From Bradyrhizobium sp. CCBAU 051011 (GTDB taxonomy: Bacteria > Pseudomonadota > Alphaproteobacteria > Rhizobiales > Xanthobacteraceae): 64,000 nucleotides of DNA. Below the pieces are notes generated by a model, which did no database searches, was not told where the DNA came from, and saw only the letters and a list, made by a program, of their open reading frames with translations. This document shows positions 18,425-27,837 of the stretch, piece by piece (position 1 is the first letter of the stretch; each line of letters begins with the position of its first letter). The stretch spans positions 6,986,501 through 7,050,500 of the forward strand of contig NZ_CP022222.1 in NCBI RefSeq assembly GCF_009930815.1, in the 5' to 3' direction. Made by a program: the position numbers and the translations under genes.

Positions 18425-18686
18425 TGCGGAAAACCCTTTCTGAACCGGAGCGTCCGAAACCGCTGCAGACGCCGACACCTCTACCCGCGCTGAGGCGGCT
18501 ATCTCGTTGGCAATTGAGGCGGATACGTGACAGGCGTTCCCGCTGGCATCAACTGCCCGCCTTCAATACAGCGGCAGCCGAAAAGATCAATGCCGACAAG
18601 CATCTTTGGTATTCCCCGCAGGCCGGGGCCAAAGCCTATGGTAAAGCTTTTCGGTGTGCATTTTCGAATCAAATCGCTGCCCGCCA

Positions 18687-20504
18687 ATGACCGCCTTTAG
18701 GCATATCCGTCTGCGTGTGCTGACCTGTATCACCCTCGCGCTGGGTGTGGCTCCGCTCAGCGGTGCGAAGGCGGCCGAAACCCACGCACTGGCGATGCAC
18801 GGGACGCCCGCCCTGCCCGCCGATTTCACCCACATGCCCTATGCCAATCCGGATGCGCCGAAGGGCGGGCGGCTGGTCTGGGGCGTCCTTGGAACTTTCG
18901 ACAGTCTCAATCCCCTGATCGTCCGTGGCATCGCCGTTCAGCAGATCAGGGGCTTTGTGGTCGAGAGCCTGATGGCACGCGGCAATGATGAGGCTTTCAC
19001 GCTGTATGGCCTGCTCGCCAGGAGCGTCGAGACCGACGATGCGCGCAGCTATGTCACCTTCCGCCTCGATCCCAAAGCGCGCTTCGCCGACGGCAAGCCG
19101 GTTACGACAGAGGACGTGCTGTTTTCATGGACCTTGCTGCGCGACAAGGGCCGTCCCAATCACCGCCAGTATTATTCCAAGGTCGCAAAGGCCGAGGCGC
19201 TCGACCCGCTCACGGTGCGCTTCGATTTCGGCGGCGCCAATGACCGCGAACTGCCGCTGATCCTCGGCTTGATGCCGATCCTGCCTAGGCATGCCGTCGA
19301 TCCCGCCACGTTCGAGGAAACCACGATGACCGGGCCGGTCGGTTCCGGTCCCTATCGCGTCACCGCCGTCAAGCCGGGAGCCAGCGTTACGCTGACCCGC
19401 AATCCCGACTATTGGGGCCGCGACCTGTCTGTAAATCGGGGCCTATGGAACTTCGACGAGATCAGGCTCGACTTCTACCGCGAGTCCAACGGCCTGTTCG
19501 AGGCGTTCAAGCGCGGCCTCTACGATTTTCGCGTCGAATACGAACCGCTGCGCTGGCACGAGGGCTACGACTTTCCGGCAGCCCGCAATGGCGAAGTGAT
19601 CCGCGACACCATCAAGCCCGGAATGCCACAGCCGTCGGAATTCCTGGTGTTCAACACGCGGCGCCCGCAGTTTTCCGACATCCGCGTGCGGCAGGCGCTG
19701 ACGCTGCTGTTCGATTTCGAGTGGGTCAACCGCAATTACTTTTTCGGGCTCTATGCCCGCACGCCGGGCTTCTTCGCGGGATCCGAACTCTCCGCCTACA
19801 CCCGTCCGGCCGACGCGCGCGAGCGCGAACTCTTGCAACCGTTCGCCGAGCGCATCCGCCCCGATATTCTCGACGGCACCTATCGCCTGCCCGTCACCGA
19901 CGGATCGGGCCGCGATCGCACGACGTTGCGCCAGGCGCTGAACTTGCTGTCGGAGGCCGGTTACGATCTCGATGGAGCCGTGCTGCGGCAGCGTTCGACC
20001 AGGACGCCGCTCACCTTCGAAATCCTGGTAACGACGCGCGACCAGGAGCGGATCGCGCTGTCCTATCAGCGCGACCTCAAGCGCGCCGGCATCGAGGTCA
20101 GCATTCGCGCCGTCGATCCCGTGCAGTTCGACCAGCGCCGGCTCGGCTACGAGTTCGACATGCTGCAGAACCGCTGGGATCAATCGCTGTCCCCCGGCAA
20201 CGAGCAATCGTTCTACTGGGGCAGTCAGGCCGCCGACATTCCCGGCACGCGAAATTACATGGGAGCCAAGGAGCTGGCCATCGACGCCCTGATCGGGACG
20301 CTGCTCGAGGCGCGTGAGCGTCCGGCCTTCGTCTCGGCGGTGCGGGCGCTCGATCGCGTTCTGATATCGGGCTTCTACGCAATTCCGGTGTTTAACGTGC
20401 AGGAGCAATGGATCGCGCGCTGGAATCGGATAGAACAACCTGTGGCGACCGCGTTGACGGGCTATCTGCCGGAAACCTGGTGGCAGAAGCCGGAAGCGAA
20501 GTGA
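18687..20504 (+). CDS. Extracellular solute-binding protein family 5 (YejA-like)
   Basis: This 605-residue periplasmic receptor of the oligopeptide/nickel (SBP_bac_5) class has a signal peptide (CITLALGVAPLSGAKAAE). Near the start, MPYANPDAPKGGRLVWGVLG with GTFDSLNPLIVRG is the pattern of YejA-type receptors for peptides and microcin C. No permease or ATPase genes follow, so its transporter must be encoded elsewhere. The ATG at 18687 places the signal peptide at the N terminus; an upstream ATG at 18654 would precede it with a polar stretch. Confidence 0.88.
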   Translation: MTAFRHIRLRVLTCITLALGVAPLSGAKAAETHALAMHGTPALPADFTHMPYANPDAPKGGRLVWGVLGTFDSLNPLIVRGIAVQQIRGFVVESLMARGNDEAFTLYGLLARSVETDDARSYVTFRLDPKARFADGKPVTTEDVLFSWTLLRDKGRPNHRQYYSKVAKAEALDPLTVRFDFGGANDRELPLILGLMPILPRHAVDPATFEETTMTGPVGSGPYRVTAVKPGASVTLTRNPDYWGRDLSVNRGLWNFDEIRLDFYRESNGLFEAFKRGLYDFRVEYEPLRWHEGYDFPAARNGEVIRDTIKPGMPQPSEFLVFNTRRPQFSDIRVRQALTLLFDFEWVNRNYFFGLYARTPGFFAGSELSAYTRPADARERELLQPFAERIRPDILDGTYRLPVTDGSGRDRTTLRQALNLLSEAGYDLDGAVLRQRSTRTPLTFEILVTTRDQERIALSYQRDLKRAGIEVSIRAVDPVQFDQRRLGYEFDMLQNRWDQSLSPGNEQSFYWGSQAADIPGTRNYMGAKELAIDALIGTLLEARERPAFVSAVRALDRVLISGFYAIPVFNVQEQWIARWNRIEQPVATALTGYLPETWWQKPEAK

Positions 20505-20518
20505 ATTTAGTTGCGTAC

Positions 20519-20544
20519 CCAAGTATCTTGCCAAGTATCTTGCC
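20519..20544. repeat. Short tandem duplication
   Basis: CCAAGTATCTTG occurs twice head to tail, followed by CC. It lies in the 79-bp gap before the GTG start of the next gene and may be a recent slippage duplication in that gene's leader. Confidence 0.8.
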
Positions 20545-20583
20545 CAACCGACGCAACCCTCGTGATAGAGCCGAAGTAACGCC

Positions 20584-22089
20584 GTGACCCAGCCGACCGC
20601 TTCGCCGACGCTCGATACGCTATTCAAACGGAACCTGGCACGGCAGCCGGACGCGCTGGCGCTGGTTGATCCCCCCAACAAGCCACGCATCACCGGCCAG
20701 CCGCCGAAACGTCTTAGCTTTGCGCAGGCCGACCGTATGATCTCCTCGCTGGCCGCGCACTTCATCGAGTCGGGCTTGCCGTCCAATTCCGTGATCGCGG
20801 TTCAACTGCCGAACACCATCGAATTCGCGGTCACCGTGCTCGCCGCCTATCGCGCAGGTCTTGTCGTTGCAGTGCTGCCCCTGCTCTGGCGGCAGTCGGA
20901 ATTGACGATGGCCCTCAACCGCACCGCCGCGCGGGCGATCGTGACTTCGGGCAAGGTCGACGGCGTGGTCTATTCGGACATCGCCATGAACGCCGCCGCC
21001 GAAGCGTTCTCGATCCGCCATGTCTGCGGCTTCGGCAGCGACCTGCCGGAAGGCATGGCCTCGCTCGACAATGCCATCTTCCGGGAATCTCCGACCACGC
21101 GCGCCGTGGTCCAGGACGGCCGCAAGGCGGCGCTGATTTCATTCGATGTCACCGCAGACGGCTTCCGGCCGGTCCCGCGCGCCCATCTCGGCCTGATTGC
21201 GGGTGGGCTTTCCATGTCGCTCGAAAGCGACGTGCCGCAGGGCGCCACCATCCTGTCGGCGTTCTCGCCGATGTCGTTTGCCGGCCTCGCCTCCTCGCTG
21301 GCGATCTGGCTGCTGTCGGGCGGAACATTGGTGCTGCACCACCCCTTCGACGATGAGGTTCTGGAGCAGCAGATCAACGAACAGGCCTGCGACACGCTGA
21401 TTGCACCTGCTCAACTGGCGCTGCGGCTGGACGAACTGGACCTCGCCGCGCGGATGCCGAGCCTGCGCAATGTTATCGGCCTGTGGCGCACGCCAGAGCA
21501 GGTCGGCTCCAGCGCATGCTGGACCGCGCAACAGGCGACGCTGACGGATGTCTATCTATTCGGCGAGGCCGGATTGTTCGGCGCGCGCCGGATCGCCGAG
21601 GATGGCTCGCCGGCCCTGATCAAGCCTGGCCCGCACGGCGCGCCGCGCGATCTGCCGGGATCGTCGATCGCGGGCGAAATCCTCGTGACGCCGCGCGGCA
21701 CGTTAGGATTGCGCGGGCCGATGGTGCCGGTCGCAGCCTATGCGCCCCCTCCGCCGCCGAGCGACTCCCTGATCGCGGCGCCGCCGCGCGACTATGTCGA
21801 CACGGACTACGCCTCGCGACTCGACCGCGTGACCGGTGCGGTCCATATCACGGCGCCGCCGTCCGGCGTCATGGCCGTCGGCGGCTACCGGTTCCTGGCG
21901 CAGGACCTCCAAGAATGGGCGCGCCGGCTCGGCCAGGGTGCGCTTCTGACCGCGTTGCCGGACCGTATCAGCGGCCACCGGCTGGCGGGGCGCGCCCTCG
22001 ACAACGCGCGCGCTCGGGACGCGCTGACAGAACTTGGCCTTAACCCCTTGATGGTGGAAGCATTTCGGGATCGGAGCAACGCCGCCTGA
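20584..22089 (+). CDS. Acyl-CoA-synthetase-like (ANL fold) protein with degenerate active site
   Basis: This 501-residue protein follows the N-terminal layout of AMP-forming acyl-CoA synthetases: TLDTLFKRNLARQPDALALV, SFAQADRMISSLAAHFIESG, VIAVQLPNTIEFAVTVLAAY and RAGLVVAVLPLLWRQSEL. The ATP-phosphate loop that should read (S/T)SG(S/T)TGxPK is replaced by SFDVTADGFRPVPRAH (186-201). The YGxTE motif is reduced to LFGEAG, and the C-terminal catalytic lysine region is not recognisable. I infer a non-catalytic or altered paralogue. The start is a GTG. A pseudo-GGDEF gene follows 90 bp downstream and may be co-transcribed. Confidence 0.75.
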   Translation: MTQPTASPTLDTLFKRNLARQPDALALVDPPNKPRITGQPPKRLSFAQADRMISSLAAHFIESGLPSNSVIAVQLPNTIEFAVTVLAAYRAGLVVAVLPLLWRQSELTMALNRTAARAIVTSGKVDGVVYSDIAMNAAAEAFSIRHVCGFGSDLPEGMASLDNAIFRESPTTRAVVQDGRKAALISFDVTADGFRPVPRAHLGLIAGGLSMSLESDVPQGATILSAFSPMSFAGLASSLAIWLLSGGTLVLHHPFDDEVLEQQINEQACDTLIAPAQLALRLDELDLAARMPSLRNVIGLWRTPEQVGSSACWTAQQATLTDVYLFGEAGLFGARRIAEDGSPALIKPGPHGAPRDLPGSSIAGEILVTPRGTLGLRGPMVPVAAYAPPPPPSDSLIAAPPRDYVDTDYASRLDRVTGAVHITAPPSGVMAVGGYRFLAQDLQEWARRLGQGALLTALPDRISGHRLAGRALDNARARDALTELGLNPLMVEAFRDRSNAA

Positions 22090-22179
22090 GACGCCGGCGG
22101 CGGGCGTCCGTTGACGCCGCATTAAGCGGGGCAAACTAGGATCGCGGCTTCCTGTTTCGCGCCTTATCCGAGTCCGCAA

Positions 22180-23469
22180 ATGTCCCAGCAAGGTCCGATC
22201 CTCGTCGTATCAAGCGCGAGCCGGCCGTCTTTTGCCGCCACGCTGGATGGCGCAGGGCTGTTTCCCGTGGTCGAGACCGGATGGGCGGACGCGGCGCGCG
22301 CGGTCGAGCAGGTCCAGCCGGCCGCCGTGCTGGCCGCGGCATCGCAGACCGACGCTGCCGGACTGACGGAGTTGGCCGCGCGGGTCGCGGCGCGACAGCC
22401 TTATCTGCCGTTGATCGCGGTGGACCCGCAGATGGCCTATCCCGACAACGTCATTCCCTTCTTTCAGAGCCAAGTCCTTCAGAGCCAAGTCCTTCAGAGC
22501 CAAGTCCTTCAGAACCACGTCCCCCACACCCAACAAGCTGGCTGCGACCGGCTGATGGCCCGCCTGCGGGCCGTGCTGCGCGTGCGGGCGTTGCATGCAA
22601 CCGTGATGCGCCGGCTGGTGCCGGCAGCGCCGATGACGCTGTCACAGATCGACCCGGCGCGCGATGCTACCGTGCTGCTGATCGGCCGCGGCGGCGCCTA
22701 TCCCGCGCTGTCGGTCGCGCTTGGCGAGCGCAGCGGCGTGGTCGGCGCGCTCTCGATCGAGGCGGCTGCGAAGCATCTCAACACCAGAGACATCGACGGC
22801 ATCGTGCTCGGCGAAGGATTCAGCCTGCGGGTCGTCGATGCCTTCCTCACCGTGCTGACGGAGGACTCCCGTTTCCGCAATCTCCCCGTCGTCGTGACCG
22901 CAGGCGATCTGGCGCCGGCCTATGATCTGGCGAACCTCGAAATCGTTTCCGGCGATGCGGCCCAGGTGGCAACGACGGTGCTGCCGCTGATCCGCCAGCA
23001 CGCCTTCGAAGCGCATCTGAGCCGCACGCTGAAGGCAATCGACGCCGACGGCCTGATCGACGCGCGGACCGGTCTGCTCACGGCGGAAGCCTTCGAACGC
23101 GACTTTGCCAGCGCCATCTACCAGACCCAGCAGCGCGGCGGCGGATTGTCGGTCGCGCGCTTTGCGTTCGACCCCGATCATCCGCGCGCGCAATTCGATG
23201 GCGCGCGGATCATCAGCCGCCTGATGCGGCAAATGGATTTTGGCGCCGCGCAGGACGACGGCTCGGTGGTCGTGGTGTTTGCCGAGGCCGACCTTAAGAC
23301 GGCCCATGCCGTCGCCCGGCGGCTGTCGAGCGTGATGCGCCATACCAGTCACGGCCAGCGTGACGCACGGTCGGAGCCTTCAGTTACGGTCGCCACGCTG
23401 CTGCCGAACGATTCCGCGAAGTCATTGCGGTCACGGCTGCAGGAAGGTGCGCAACGCGCGGCATCTTAG
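22180..23469 (+). CDS. Degenerate receiver/GGDEF-like regulatory protein
   Basis: In this 429-residue protein, residues 1-130 and about 165-270 look like two receiver-type Rossmann domains (PILVVSSASRPSFAATLDGA; ATVLLIGRGGAYPALSVALG) without a clear phosphoacceptor aspartate. The C-terminal third starts with DARTGLLTAEAFERDFASAI, which is the entry of a GGDEF domain (DxLTGLxN). The signature loop is lost, DDGSVVVVFAEADL standing where GGDEF should be. It therefore should not make cyclic di-GMP. A 5-residue unit, QSQVL, is repeated three times at residues 96-110. It sits downstream of a degenerate acyl-CoA-synthetase-like gene. Confidence 0.65.
   Translation: MSQQGPILVVSSASRPSFAATLDGAGLFPVVETGWADAARAVEQVQPAAVLAAASQTDAAGLTELAARVAARQPYLPLIAVDPQMAYPDNVIPFFQSQVLQSQVLQSQVLQNHVPHTQQAGCDRLMARLRAVLRVRALHATVMRRLVPAAPMTLSQIDPARDATVLLIGRGGAYPALSVALGERSGVVGALSIEAAAKHLNTRDIDGIVLGEGFSLRVVDAFLTVLTEDSRFRNLPVVVTAGDLAPAYDLANLEIVSGDAAQVATTVLPLIRQHAFEAHLSRTLKAIDADGLIDARTGLLTAEAFERDFASAIYQTQQRGGGLSVARFAFDPDHPRAQFDGARIISRLMRQMDFGAAQDDGSVVVVFAEADLKTAHAVARRLSSVMRHTSHGQRDARSEPSVTVATLLPNDSAKSLRSRLQEGAQRAAS
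22465..22509 (+). repeat. In-frame 15-bp tandem repeat (3 units)
   Basis: CAGAGCCAAGTCCTT occurs three times exactly, followed by a diverged fourth unit at 22510-22524. Each unit adds the residues QSQVL to the regulatory protein, just after its first receiver-like domain. Exact identity implies recent expansion by slippage. Confidence 0.95.
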
Positions 23470-23486
23470 AGCAAGCGCCCGATCTA

Positions 23487-23608
23487 TCCCCGTCATTGCG
23501 AGCCAGCGGGTCGGCGCGAAGCGCCGCCCGATGACAGGCTCCGCGAAGCAATCCATCCCTCCGCGCATGAGGACAGATGGATTGCTTCGTCGCTTCTCGC
23601 AATGACAG
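23487..23608. repeat. Intergenic palindromic repeat
   Basis: CCGTCATTGCGAGC at the left pairs with CTTCTCGCAATGAC at the right, and GCGAAGCAATCCATC with GATGGATTGCTTCG inside. This is the 'CGTCATTGCGAG' element, with a second copy at 33761. It lies between convergent genes. Confidence 0.85.
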
Positions 23609-23623
23609 GAAGAGAGCTCCCGC

Positions 23624-26600
23624 TTACGCCGCCTTCTTGCTTTCCGCGAGATTGGCGAGCTGCCGCAAGATCTCGGTCGTGCCCATCAGCCGCTCTTCCG
23701 GCGTCTTCCATGCCTGCAGGAACACCACCTTCATGTCCGGCCGCACTTTCGCGGCCTGGCCGTGCTGGCGGATGAAGGCTACCAGGCGTTCCGGTTGGGC
23801 AAAGCTGTTGTCGCGGAACGAGATCACCGCGCCCTTAGGCCCGGCATCGACCTTCTCGACATTGGCTCTGCGGCAATAGGCCTTGATCGCGGCGACCTTG
23901 AACAGATAGCGCACCTCATCCGGCAGCACGCCGAAGCGGTCGCGCATCTCCGCGGCGAAATTGTCGATCTCCTCGTCGGTGTCGAGATCGGCCAGCCGCC
24001 GGTACAGCGATAGCCGCACCGCAAGGTCGTTGACGTAATCCTCGGGGATCAGCACCGGCATGCCGATGGTGATCTGCGGCGACCAGCGGTCTGCGGCAGG
24101 CTCCGCCACGCCGGCCTTGAGGTTGAGGATCGCCTCCTCCAGCATCGATTGATAAAGCTCGAAGCCGACCTCCTTGATGTGGCCGGACTGCTCCTCTCCG
24201 AGCAGATTGCCGGCGCCGCGGATATCCAAGTCGTGCGACGCAAGCTGGAAGCCGGCGCCGAGCGTTTCCAGCGACTGCAGCACTTTCAGCCGCCGCTCGG
24301 CCTGACCGGTGATCTTCTGCTGCGTCGGCAGCGTGAACAGCGCATATGCTCGCAGTTTCGAGCGCCCTACCCGCCCGCGCAACTGATAGAGCTGCGCCAG
24401 GCCGAACATGTCGGCGCGGTGCACGATCAGCGTATTGGCGTTCGGGATGTCTAGGCCGGACTCGATGATGGTGGTCGAGAGCAGGATGTCGTATTTGCCG
24501 TCATAGAAGGCCGACATGATGTCCTCGATCACGGTCGGCGGCATCTGGCCGTGCGCGACGGCGACCTTCATCTCGGGCACGTTCTTATCGAGGAAGTCTT
24601 TCACGCTGGCGAGATCCTCGATCCGCGGCACGACGTAGAACGCCTGTCCACCGCGGTAGCGTTCGCGGAGCAGCGCTTCGCGGATCATCAGGGGATCGTG
24701 CGGGGCCACGAAGGTACGCACCGCGAGGCGGTCTACCGGGGGCGAGGCGATGATCGAGAGGTCGCGCACGCCGGTCAGCGCAAGCTGCAGCGTGCGCGGG
24801 ATCGGAGTGGCGCTCAGTGTCAGCACATGCACCTGCGCCCGCAACTGCTTCAGCCGCTCCTTGTGGCTGACGCCAAAGTGCTGTTCTTCGTCGACGATCA
24901 GCAATCCGAGGTCGCGGAACTTGATCGACTTGCCGAGCAGTGCGTGGGTGCCGACCACGATATCGACATTGCCTTCGGCGAGCCCCTTCTTGGTTTGCGT
25001 CAGCTCCTTGGCCGGGATCAGACGCGAGGCCTGCGCGACATTGACTGGAAAGCCTCTGAAGCGTTCGGCAAAATTCTTGCTGTGCTGCCGCGCCAGCAGC
25101 GTGGTCGGCACCACGACAGCGACCTGCTTGCCGTCGAGCGCCACGGCAAACGCCGCTCGCAATGCCACCTCGGTCTTGCCAAAACCGACGTCGCCGCAGA
25201 TCAGCCGGTCCATGGGACGGCCGCTTTCGAGATCCTTAAGCGTGGAGGTGATGGCGCCAAGCTGGTCCTCGGTTTCCTCATAGGGGAAGCGCGCGCAGAA
25301 TTCGTCATAGACATGCGGCTGCACCGGCATTTTCGGCGCTTCGTGCAACTGGCGTTCCGCGGCAATCTTGATCAGCTCGCCCGCGATCTCGCGGATGCGG
25401 TTCTTGAGCTTGGCCTTGCGCGCCTGCCAGCCACCACCACCCAGCCGGTCCAGCTCCACACCGGTCTGCTCGGACCCGTAGCGCGACAGCAGCTCGATAT
25501 TTTCGACCGGAAGGAACAGCTTCGTTTCCGCGGCATAATGCAGTTCGAGACAGTCATGCGGCGCGCCGCCGACCTCGATCGTCTGCAAACCCACAAAGCG
25601 CCCGATGCCGTGCTCGACATGCACCACGAGATCGCCGGTCGAAAGGCTCGTGACTTCCGAGATGAAGTTGTCGAGCTTGCGGCTTGATTTGCGCTGGCGC
25701 ACCAGGCGGTCGCCGAGGATGTCCTGTTCGGTGATGACCGCGAACTCATCGGTCTCGAAACCGCTCTCCATGCCGACCACCGCCAGCATGGCCTCGTTGC
25801 GCGGCGTCGCCTGCACCGTGCGCCAGGTGTTGACGCTGGTGATATTGGCAAGCTTGTGATCTCTGAGCATGCTGGCCATGCGGTCGCGCGAGCCTTCGCT
25901 CCACAGCGTGATCACGACCTTTTTGCGCTGCGCCTGCAGGGCCAGCACATGCGCCACCACGGCCTCGAACACGTTGATGGAAGTATCGGCGCGCTCGGGC
26001 GTGAAATTGCGGCCCTGCCGCGCGCCGGCGTCGAACACGTCGCTGCTGCCGTCAGGTACGGCAAACGGTGTCAGCCGCGCTAGTGCGGCGTCGTTCAGCC
26101 GCGTCGTCCATTCCGTTTCCGTCAGATAGAGCCGGTCCGGCGGCAACGGCTTGTAGATCGCGCCGGACCCTGGATGCTCCAACGCCTCGCGCCTTGCCTC
26201 GTAATAGTCCTGGATCTGCTTGAAGCGCTCGCGCGCAGCATCCTCGCTCTGCGGCTCGATCGCAACCGGCGCGCCATCGAGATAGTCGAACAGCGTATCC
26301 ATCCGTTCCTGGAACAGCGGCAGCCAATGCTCCATGCCGGGATGGCGACGGCCTTCGCTGACGGCCTCATAGAGCGGATCGCCGCGCTCCGGCGCGCCGA
26401 AGGTCGCGACATACCCCATGCGGAAGCGGCGGATGGTCTCGGTAACGAGCTGGAATTCGGAGATCGGCACCAGGTCGAGCGCGCGCATGTCGAGCAGCGT
26501 GCGCTGGGTTTCCGCATCGAACGTGCGGATCGATTCCAGGCTGTCGCCGAAGAAATCGAACCGCACGGGCTGATCGAGCCCGGCCGGAAACAGATCGAGA

Positions 26601-27142
26601 ATGCCGCCGCGCACCGCGTATTCGCCGGGCTCGCGCACGGTCGAGGAGCGGTTGTAGCCATTGTGCTCCAGCCAGGCGACGATCGAATCCATCGGCACGA
26701 CATGGCCGGGCGCGACCGACAGCGCCTGCGCCGCCACCACCTCGCGCGCCGGCACGCGCTGCACGATGGCATTGACGGTGGTGAGCACGATCAGCGGCTT
26801 GTCGCTGCCCTGCAGGCGCGACAGTCGCGCCAGCGTGGTCAGGCGCTGCGCCAGGACGCCGCCATGCGGCGACACCCGGTCATAGGGCTGGCAGTCCCAG
26901 GCCGGAAACTGCATCACCGGCAGATCGGGCGCAAAGAATTCCAGCGCCCGCGCCAGTTGTTGCATGCGCGGGCCGTCGCGGCAGACCACCGCAAGGCTGA
27001 CCGCCGGCGGTTTCGGCCGGGCCGCCACCGCACGCGCGAGGTCCGAGACGACCAGCCCTTCCGCGCCTTCGGCAACGTTGGCAAAGGTCAGCGCGCGGCC
27101 GGGAGCCAGCAGCGTCGCGGGCGATTTGACTGATGCCTTCAT
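23624..27142 (-). CDS. mfd: Mfd, transcription-repair coupling factor
   Basis: This 1172-residue ATP-dependent translocase removes stalled RNA polymerase and recruits UvrA. Regions in order: UvrB-like N-terminal module (residues about 1-350), RNA-polymerase-interacting CarD-like domain (LSTGDLVVHVEHGIGRFVGL, about 505-525), RecG-like helicase core with Walker A CGDVGFGKTEVALRAAF (about 645-662) and Walker B VDEEQHFGVSHKERLKQL (about 750), the TRG-type LRGRVGRSKLRAYALF, and the C-terminal D7 module. The length is normal. The ATG overlaps the stop of sdhE by 4 bp. The last residues run to a palindromic repeat. Confidence 0.98.
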   Translation of the reverse strand: MKASVKSPATLLAPGRALTFANVAEGAEGLVVSDLARAVAARPKPPAVSLAVVCRDGPRMQQLARALEFFAPDLPVMQFPAWDCQPYDRVSPHGGVLAQRLTTLARLSRLQGSDKPLIVLTTVNAIVQRVPAREVVAAQALSVAPGHVVPMDSIVAWLEHNGYNRSSTVREPGEYAVRGGILDLFPAGLDQPVRFDFFGDSLESIRTFDAETQRTLLDMRALDLVPISEFQLVTETIRRFRMGYVATFGAPERGDPLYEAVSEGRRHPGMEHWLPLFQERMDTLFDYLDGAPVAIEPQSEDAARERFKQIQDYYEARREALEHPGSGAIYKPLPPDRLYLTETEWTTRLNDAALARLTPFAVPDGSSDVFDAGARQGRNFTPERADTSINVFEAVVAHVLALQAQRKKVVITLWSEGSRDRMASMLRDHKLANITSVNTWRTVQATPRNEAMLAVVGMESGFETDEFAVITEQDILGDRLVRQRKSSRKLDNFISEVTSLSTGDLVVHVEHGIGRFVGLQTIEVGGAPHDCLELHYAAETKLFLPVENIELLSRYGSEQTGVELDRLGGGGWQARKAKLKNRIREIAGELIKIAAERQLHEAPKMPVQPHVYDEFCARFPYEETEDQLGAITSTLKDLESGRPMDRLICGDVGFGKTEVALRAAFAVALDGKQVAVVVPTTLLARQHSKNFAERFRGFPVNVAQASRLIPAKELTQTKKGLAEGNVDIVVGTHALLGKSIKFRDLGLLIVDEEQHFGVSHKERLKQLRAQVHVLTLSATPIPRTLQLALTGVRDLSIIASPPVDRLAVRTFVAPHDPLMIREALLRERYRGGQAFYVVPRIEDLASVKDFLDKNVPEMKVAVAHGQMPPTVIEDIMSAFYDGKYDILLSTTIIESGLDIPNANTLIVHRADMFGLAQLYQLRGRVGRSKLRAYALFTLPTQQKITGQAERRLKVLQSLETLGAGFQLASHDLDIRGAGNLLGEEQSGHIKEVGFELYQSMLEEAILNLKAGVAEPAADRWSPQITIGMPVLIPEDYVNDLAVRLSLYRRLADLDTDEEIDNFAAEMRDRFGVLPDEVRYLFKVAAIKAYCRRANVEKVDAGPKGAVISFRDNSFAQPERLVAFIRQHGQAAKVRPDMKVVFLQAWKTPEERLMGTTEILRQLANLAESKKAA

Positions 27143-27429
27143 GCGTCGTGATCCACGGCGCGAAACGCCTTGATACGCTCGAAAAGCGCGGTCGCATATT
27201 CCGGATCGAGCGGCTTGTCGCCGATCAGCGCGGCATAGAGATCGGGATCGGGTACCTCGATCAGGCGCTCAAGTTCGGCCAGTTCGTCATCTCGCATTTC
27301 TGATATCTCGGCATCCGCAAAGCGTCCGAGGATCAGATCCATTTCGCGGGTACCGCGATGCCAGCAGCGAAATAAAAGCCGCTTGCGGCGGTCATCCAGG
27401 CCACCGCTCGACCGTGTCGTACCCGTCAT
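27139..27429 (-). CDS. sdhE: SdhE, succinate dehydrogenase flavinylation factor
   Basis: This 96-residue SdhE/Sdh5-family protein helps attach FAD covalently to SdhA. The signature RGTREMD (Arg25-Gly26, Glu29) follows RRKRLLFRCWH. The rest is helical with DLYAALIGDKPLDPEYATAL. The ATG at 27429 is preceded by GGGACAGAG; longer in-frame starts upstream would add more than 100 residues not found in the family. It is coupled to mfd by an ATGA overlap, a pairing I know from related genomes. Confidence 0.92.
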   Translation of the reverse strand: MTGTTRSSGGLDDRRKRLLFRCWHRGTREMDLILGRFADAEISEMRDDELAELERLIEVPDPDLYAALIGDKPLDPEYATALFERIKAFRAVDHDA

Positions 27430-27837
27430 TTCTCTGTCCCATCCGAACGCCAAAAGCCCGGACGTGCCGGGCGAGGTTGATATAGTCCCCGTACCCGGGA
27501 TTGTCAGTAGCGTTTCGCCCACAGATCCATGCGAAAGTGGACGTGCACCGCTCGCGAGGCACTTCATTGCGCCCTTGGGTTGCCGCATCGCTGCGGTTTC
27601 GCCGCGCGGGGGTTGCAGCTTTTGCATTTCGCCGCTATGTGTCTGCCGCGATCGGTGGCCGATTTTGGCACGATCATCAGGGAGAAGGCTCGATGACGTT
27701 GATGTCTCGCCGCCCCGTCGAGGGCATCGCCTAAGAGCGCGTGCGTTAGCCCGCCGCTTGGGAACTCGCGCGCTTAAAGCCAACGATCGTTGCGTTTGCG
27801 CGCGTCGACGATTCTCAAATCTCCAGAAAGTCTTTCA
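27430..27837. other. Intergenic region between sdhE and rtcB, no gene recognised
   Basis: These 408 bp separate divergent genes. Several short frames are open but none has a convincing start site, composition or family match. An inverted pair CCCGGACGTGCCGGG is at 27456-27470. The promoters of sdhE-mfd and rtcB-prfH must lie here. A TGGCAC at 27666 lacks the TTGC partner expected of a sigma-54 promoter. Confidence 0.5.

Noticed and set aside
24551..25687. A 378-codon plus-strand frame opposite mfd
   Set aside because: Antisense of the Mfd helicase core; His/Arg/Leu-rich with no recognisable domain.
27660..27680. Possible sigma-54 promoter before rtcB (TGGCAC)
   Set aside because: E. coli rtc genes use sigma-54, so I looked. 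The -12 element is TCAG rather than TTGC and no rtcR gene is present.
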